Positions 58,937-64,000 of a DNA stretch of 64,000 bases are shown here, one piece after another. The DNA is from Gordionus sp. m RMFG-2023 (lineage: Eukaryota > Nematomorpha > Gordioida > Chordodea > Parachordodidae). Position numbers and translations under genes: made by a program. The notes under the pieces were generated by a model, which saw only the letters and a program-made list of their open reading frames with translations, searched no databases and was not told where the DNA came from. Where the stretch lies: assembly GCF_954871325.1 (NCBI RefSeq), contig NC_088778.1, positions 11,293,882 through 11,357,881 of the forward strand, given 5' to 3'. The first letter of the stretch is position 1; every line of letters starts with the position of its first letter.

Positions 58937-60970
58937 ATGGGAAAATATATTATAATAATATTCTTTATAACATTAGACATATTTTTTGCAGATGAATTAT
59001 GTCCAAATAATTCTGTTAAAACATTATGTAAATGCATTCCCGAGAAAAATACTACGAAAGTCATTTGTTATAACAAGAAATATATACAATTATACGACGA
59101 TCTCAGATTATTTGAATATTTTAACATATCCAATTTATATTTAAAACTAAATTATTTGCCAATCGTTAAAAATGATATGTTTAAAGGTCTAAAAATTAAA
59201 AAATTAATTTTTGTCAAAAATCATATCGAAGATTTCGAGCCATATGCATTTCGTGGTTTAGACATTGACACCCTCAAAATATCCGAGGAGTTATTTGAAA
59301 CAGACAATAAAACTTTGGCTAATATTCCTGTTGAGGCATTGAAACATTTGACAAATTTGAAAGATCTTCTAATCCTTGGATCTAATGTAAAAGAGATACC
59401 CGAGTTTGCATTTCAAAATTCAACAAATTTGAAAGAATTATACTTTCTTACATTTTACCTTAACAAAATTTATACGAATTCATTTGCAGGTTTAAATAAT
59501 TTGAAAAAATTGTATATAGCATCGTTAAAACTGGAAGAAATTTCGTCAGCCATATTTGCACCATTAGAAAATTTGCAATATTTGTTTTTATCCCTGAAGT
59601 CTATGAAAACCCTTAAAAGAGAACAATTTAGCACCCTCAAAAATTTGACCAGTCTTAACCTAGATCATTCGGATGTAGAAAATATTGAATTTCAATGTTT
59701 TGAAAATTTTAATCATTCTCTTATCCTGTTATCAATGATAGGCAACCGACTGCACGACATAGGGGCAGTATTTAATTATTTGTCGGCGTTGAAAGATCTA
59801 ATTCTCTCCTTTAATAAAATTATCAAGATTAATAGTGACAGCCTTCAAAATTTGACAATGTTAGAAAGCTTAGATTTGAGTTACAATAAAATAAAATTTA
59901 TTGGGGACAATGTTTTGACAAGGAGTAAAAACTTGAATGATATCGACATTAGATCTAACCATTTAGTAGATATACCTACAAATATGCTCGGGCAATTTAT
60001 GGAATTAAAAAAATTTGATATATCGAAAAATTTTATCTTTCGAGTAGAAGATTATTCTTTCTACAATAATTACAAACTAAAAAACCTCGATATGTCTGAC
60101 AATATAATAACTTCTTTGTATGCCGATTCTTTCGCGTCATTATATAACTTAGAATACCTTGATTTATCAGACAATTACTTGACGGATATTCCCTTCAAAT
60201 CTTTCGAAATTTTTCAAAATTTAAAATATTTAAATATGAGTAAAAATAACTTATCAACATTTGACATCGATTCTATATCTAAAACTGATAGTACTTTAAA
60301 GTTTATAGGATTGGCGGGTAAATTTTTATTTTTTAAATGACCAATATATTATATATATATATATAAAGAAAATCCCTGGAATTGCAATTGTCAAATGAAG
60401 AAGTTGCTTCGATGGTATAACCTATGGTCTTACGAATTATCCCTCAATGAAAGATACTCACAAGAAGAAAACTTAAAATTAGCCAAATGTCAGTATCCTT
60501 ATTTCTTAAAGGGGATGCCTATATTAGAAGTTTCGATAAACCATATAAATTGTTCCTATATTGATGCGACTTCTAACGAATGGAATAAATGGAATCGTTC
60601 CTATGTAAACTCTTTAAGTATCGATAAAAATCATTTGCCTTCCAAATATATGAAGAGTAATTTTGATGAATTGGCCCACACCCATCACATAGAAACCTTT
60701 ATGAACAATCGTAAAGAAAATAAATTTTCTATTGCCGCTTTAATAATATCGTGTATGACTTTCTTATTTGTTTTGTTTCTGATTTTTAAAAGAGATGATA
60801 CTAAACCAAATTGTGGAAGGTTTTCGAAGTATTTGACACCATCAATATTTGTAATGTCATCCAAAGGATTAAGCAAAGTGCTCAAAACTACAAAAGTTGA
60901 AGATAAACAAAGGATTACTCAGAATGAATACATCACAGATGGGCATACATCAATCAATCATGATTTTTAG
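58937..60970 (+). CDS. LRR single-pass membrane receptor-like protein (no TIR domain)
   Basis: Two exons, 58937-60317 and 60369-60970, joined across a 51-bp GTAAAT...AAAG intron, give 660 residues. The first 18 or so are a signal peptide (MGKYIIIIFFITLDIFF), then a Cys-containing N-cap (CPNNSVKTLCKC) and about 14-15 leucine-rich repeats such as LTMLESLDLSYNKIKFIGDN and LYNLEYLDLSDNYLTDIPF. The intron falls just before a C-terminal LRR cap, ENPWNCNCQMKKLLRWY, with further cysteines downstream (KCQYP; HINCSY). A transmembrane segment (IAALIISCMTFLFVLFLIF) precedes a tail of about 60 residues with no TIR or kinase domain. Topology is type I, on the cell surface. The layout fits adhesion/receptor LRR proteins (chaoptin-, connectin- or Toll-ectodomain-like); the ligand cannot be told. 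The unspliced reading ends 23 codons after the donor, and splicing restores the cap, which strongly supports the intron. Confidence 0.9.
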
Positions 60971-61034
60971 GGAGGAATTAATTTAATTAAAACTCATATA
61001 ATATTATAATTTCAATAATCGGTGGATTCGTTGT

Positions 61035-61040
61035 AATAAA
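61035..61040 (+). promoter_or_regulatory. candidate poly(A) signal of the LRR gene
   Basis: AATAAA lies 65 bp after the stop codon. The motif is common in such AT-rich DNA, so position is the main support. Confidence 0.4.
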
Positions 61041-61234
61041 ATTCTCTGAAGCAAATTATAAGGTGCTAAAGTTCTTATGAATTAAAGTTATAAAATTTTA
61101 TTGGAATATTTAGAATTAGAAAATGTGTATTCACAATAAATCACTGACAAAGCGTCAAATTACTATTAGATAAGCAATTAATTTTTATTAGCCAAAATAA
61201 TAGGATTTATAAATAAGCTGAAATTCTACAATAA

Positions 61235-61310
61235 CAGTTATTGTTAGATTTTAATTTTTTGGCAGGGAGTGGATACTATTTTAATTTTTTGGCAGGGAGT
61301 GGGTAATTTC
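61235..61310. repeat. short tandem duplication
   Basis: TTTTAATTTTTTGGCAGGGA (then GTGG) occurs twice, about 34 bp apart, at 61250 and 61284. Origin unclear. Confidence 0.6.
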
Positions 61311-62029
61311 AGTAAAAAATGATATATTTTTTATATCATAAAAGAGCATTTTTCCATCTTTTTCTTAAGATGAATCTAGGTTTGAACATAAGGTTTAATT
61401 TAATGCATTAAGATGGAATCTCCATTTTAATATTGAAACACATCTTTTAGTTGATATATGAACATTGATAAATTTATTATGGCCGATCATTCTCAAAAAA
61501 TTGAAATCCTATCAGAATTCGATGTATGCCGCCAGATAAAATATCAATGAACAATATCCTGATACTTGCTAAATTTGAATTTGGTGAATTATTTTTCTTT
61601 CTATATTTTTTTTAAAAATAATAAATAATAGAAAGCTTGATTTGGATATATAATAAAGGTGAATTTTAGATTTTAAAACCTTAATAAAACCTCAAGTGGT
61701 AAACCTATTCTAGATGTATCCTAATCATTAATTGACGTAATCCTTATTTTTATTATATATAAATATAAAGACAGTTAGTTCTAAACTTAATTATAGTATT
61801 AAATGCTTTCAATGATTCCCGGGGCCTTTAAGAATTATTTATAATTTAGCGAGTAGGATGAGGAGGATTGGCTTTCTTAGCCTCGCTTCAATACATCGTT
61901 GATCTTCCAGGGGAAGTAATTCTTAAAATTCCTTGTTATGCTAGATAAGAGTAATGTCAATGCAGAATCTTATTTAGCCTTTTACTTTACTATTTACACC
62001 ACATCAACCCCTTGACATACATTTTCTGA

Positions 62030-62680
62030 CTTCACATCTTTGATAAGTCTTATATAGGCATTCGCTTTAAATTATTATATCTTAGTATCTATTAAAATAG
62101 TTTACGGGGAACTTCACCGATGACATTTTCCAAGTTTATAAAGCAAATTATATTTCGTTTTTCCCAATAATTTTCTATAGATTTCCTTATCGCATGTAAA
62201 TTCCCCATATTATAAATGTGTGACTTATCTCTACAATGCTCTAGTCATTCAATTTCAACATCCCTATAAAAAACATTTGCTCCATGTGAATTTTAGTCTT
62301 GAATCTTTTCTATTCTAATTTTACCTGGACCAAACATTTACCTATCTTCCTCTTTCACACGGTAACTTTATATTAAATATTTATACATTCATTTAAACCC
62401 CCAGCAATTGATAGCACTCTTTATTTCATATAACTTTCTTGCAAACTCTTTTATTCACATCATCTTTCTAATGGGTTTTATGTTAATACCTTTATTTGAC
62501 TTTTGACTTCTCCTGACAATATCTCATATTGCTTTTGTCACTCTCCTCCTAACTTTTTTCATAGCCTTGACATAAGCATATTTACTTGACTTGTCTCGCT
62601 TTATACAATCCTTTTTTTCTCTTTCACATAGATATGAACATTTTTTTATTTCATTACAATGTTTTATTTTCATGTGTTTA
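62030..62680 (-). pseudogene. LINE reverse-transcriptase fragment (different family)
   Basis: Minus-strand frames read KVRRRVTKAI, then RKSIENYWEKRNIICFINLE followed by VIGEVPRKLF and RYNNLKRMPI. This matches the RT segment whose usual form is IDLEKAYDxVPRxxxWxxLxxxGVP in RTE/CR1/Jockey-like LINEs. Multiple stops. No YxDD box was recovered. Confidence 0.45.
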
Positions 62681-62794
62681 AAGAGTTTATACTTAGAGCT
62701 TTTTATAGTTTCTTAAATTCATTTATCAAATTTACTTTATATTTAGAGTTATTTACCAAATTTGGAAAGGTCGAATATTACCTTTCTTAATTTC

Positions 62795-64000
62795 CAGGCG
62801 TATAGCTAGGAAATTTCTACGTGTGGGGTAGTTTTTTTATATTAAGATAATTTTTTTAGAATATTAAAAATTTATTAGAATCATTATATAAAATTTATTA
62901 GAACCAATCATATTTACTATATAATTTCGAACATAAATAATAAAATATTGGAAAATACAAATTATTTAAGAGCGAATATAATATGTTTAAAAAAATATAG
63001 CTTATAACCTGGTATGTAATTCACAATAAAATATAGAATTAAACATTTATATGATGATTTATAAAGTTAATCAAAATATAAACTGGAATAATCTTCTTTG
63101 CGATTGCGCTAATTTTTTAATAATTTATTTTGTAATTAAGAATTAAATCTCTATTTATATTAAGTAAAGTTAGTTCATTCAACCAATTTCCGGATGTCGT
63201 ACTTCTGAGATAGGTTTTTATGCTCTGTAATGAAGGAAAGGTGTCTTTTCATTTATTGTTTGTTGCCAAAATAACAGTAATTTGTATACAATGCTTCCCT
63301 GGCGTTTCTTGGAAGATTATTTATTATAATAAATCTTTCTTACCAAGATTTAAATTCTGAAATTAACTAGCCATCAAATACATTATATTCTCTGAATAAA
63401 ATTGAGCGAAATGCTTAATTATTTAATTGCAATATCAAGATTTAATATATCCCAAGACGGATTTCTAGGTAATAGTAATTTTAAATTGGATAGAGCCATT
63501 TGACGAATCACAAATCGGAAATTAATTTGAGTCAGAAATGTATCCAAAAGGGGAATACAAACGGCTATCCTATAGTATTTCTCAATTGAGTCCACGATAA
63601 TATCGGAATGATTGTTTCCTAGGTGCAAGTCGAGGCTTGCGAATTAAAAATCTTATAATTTCGCTTTCAACATTCACATATAGATCTCACGAAGTTATTG
63701 GTAGATGTTATTTCTTAATTTTATAAGTTGTAATATAATAATATTCGCGTAACCATATCCAAATATATTTTTTGAAAAAATTGCATAAAATTGTTGTGTT
63801 AATAAATAATATATTAATACATTCTATTGCGAAGAAAAAATCGACTATCCTATGAATCAAATAATGCATCAGAGTCAAAAATATCTGATTCAAGCCATTC
63901 TGATATTTCTCCAAAGACCATCAAAATAGGCTCTTCTAAATCCAAAAATGCTGTATAATTATTCTTCTCAGCTAATTTTATATTTCATGTATCTGGAGTT
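62795..64000 (-). mobile_element. hAT element, cut by the right window edge
   Basis: The 3' terminus CAGGCGTATAGCTAGG lies at 62795. Minus-strand coding relics in order: LEEPILMVFGEISEWLES (about 63910), ECINILFINTTILCNFF (about 63800), VDSIEKYYRIAVCIPLLDTF (about 63560), then PSLQSIKTYLRSTTSGNWLN and ELTLLNINRDLIL (about 63150-63250), the hAT C-terminal dimerisation pattern. It belongs to the same broad group as the hAT copies at 26704 and 39770 but is diverged from them. Stops and a frameshift interrupt it; the 5' end lies beyond 64000. Confidence 0.75.

Overview
The window is very AT-rich eukaryotic DNA, most likely from an invertebrate animal. The evidence is the short spliced introns (many of 51-100 bp with GT...AG ends), a secreted/membrane leucine-rich-repeat receptor, and a dense mix of hAT, PIF/Harbinger, non-LTR and Ty3/gypsy elements. 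I cannot place the species.

Host genes. (1) A large minus-strand gene runs from about 19.1 kb (possibly 22.1 kb) down to 2.2 kb and probably off the left edge. I find 17 exons whose splice phases all agree, about 977 codons in total. I do not recognise the product. Its long introns are packed with transposons: a Harbinger element holding a LINE in the 6.0-kb intron (2765-8805), and an inverted-repeat element, a hAT remnant and a second LINE in the 4.7-kb intron (13125-17806). (2) A plus-strand gene at 58937-60970 (two exons, 51-bp intron) encodes a 660-residue type I membrane protein with an LRR ectodomain, no TIR domain and a short tail.

Layout. 1-2.2 kb: decayed hAT end. 2.2-19.1 kb: large gene and its intronic transposons. 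22.1-26.1 kb: a 4-kb foldback element built of inverted arrays of about 118-bp repeats. 26.5-29.8 kb: a hAT inside a hAT, with a GGCCCGG-type repeat inside the inner one. 30.5-43.3 kb: AT-rich intergenic DNA with scattered MITE-like elements and hAT, pogo and tRNA-like fragments. 43.3-55.0 kb: an old Ty3/gypsy element split by a younger one, both on the minus strand. 56.2-57.8 kb: a hAT element with perfect 8-bp target duplications. 58.9-61.0 kb: LRR receptor gene. 62-64 kb: LINE fragment and a hAT cut by the window edge.

The most unusual structures are the 22.1-26.1 kb foldback, the extra CCHC-knuckle ORF downstream of integrase in the younger Ty3/gypsy element, and a two-copy conserved non-coding module (about 37.2 and 55.1 kb) that looks like a SINE or small RNA gene. 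All calls come from reading the sequence; no database was searched.
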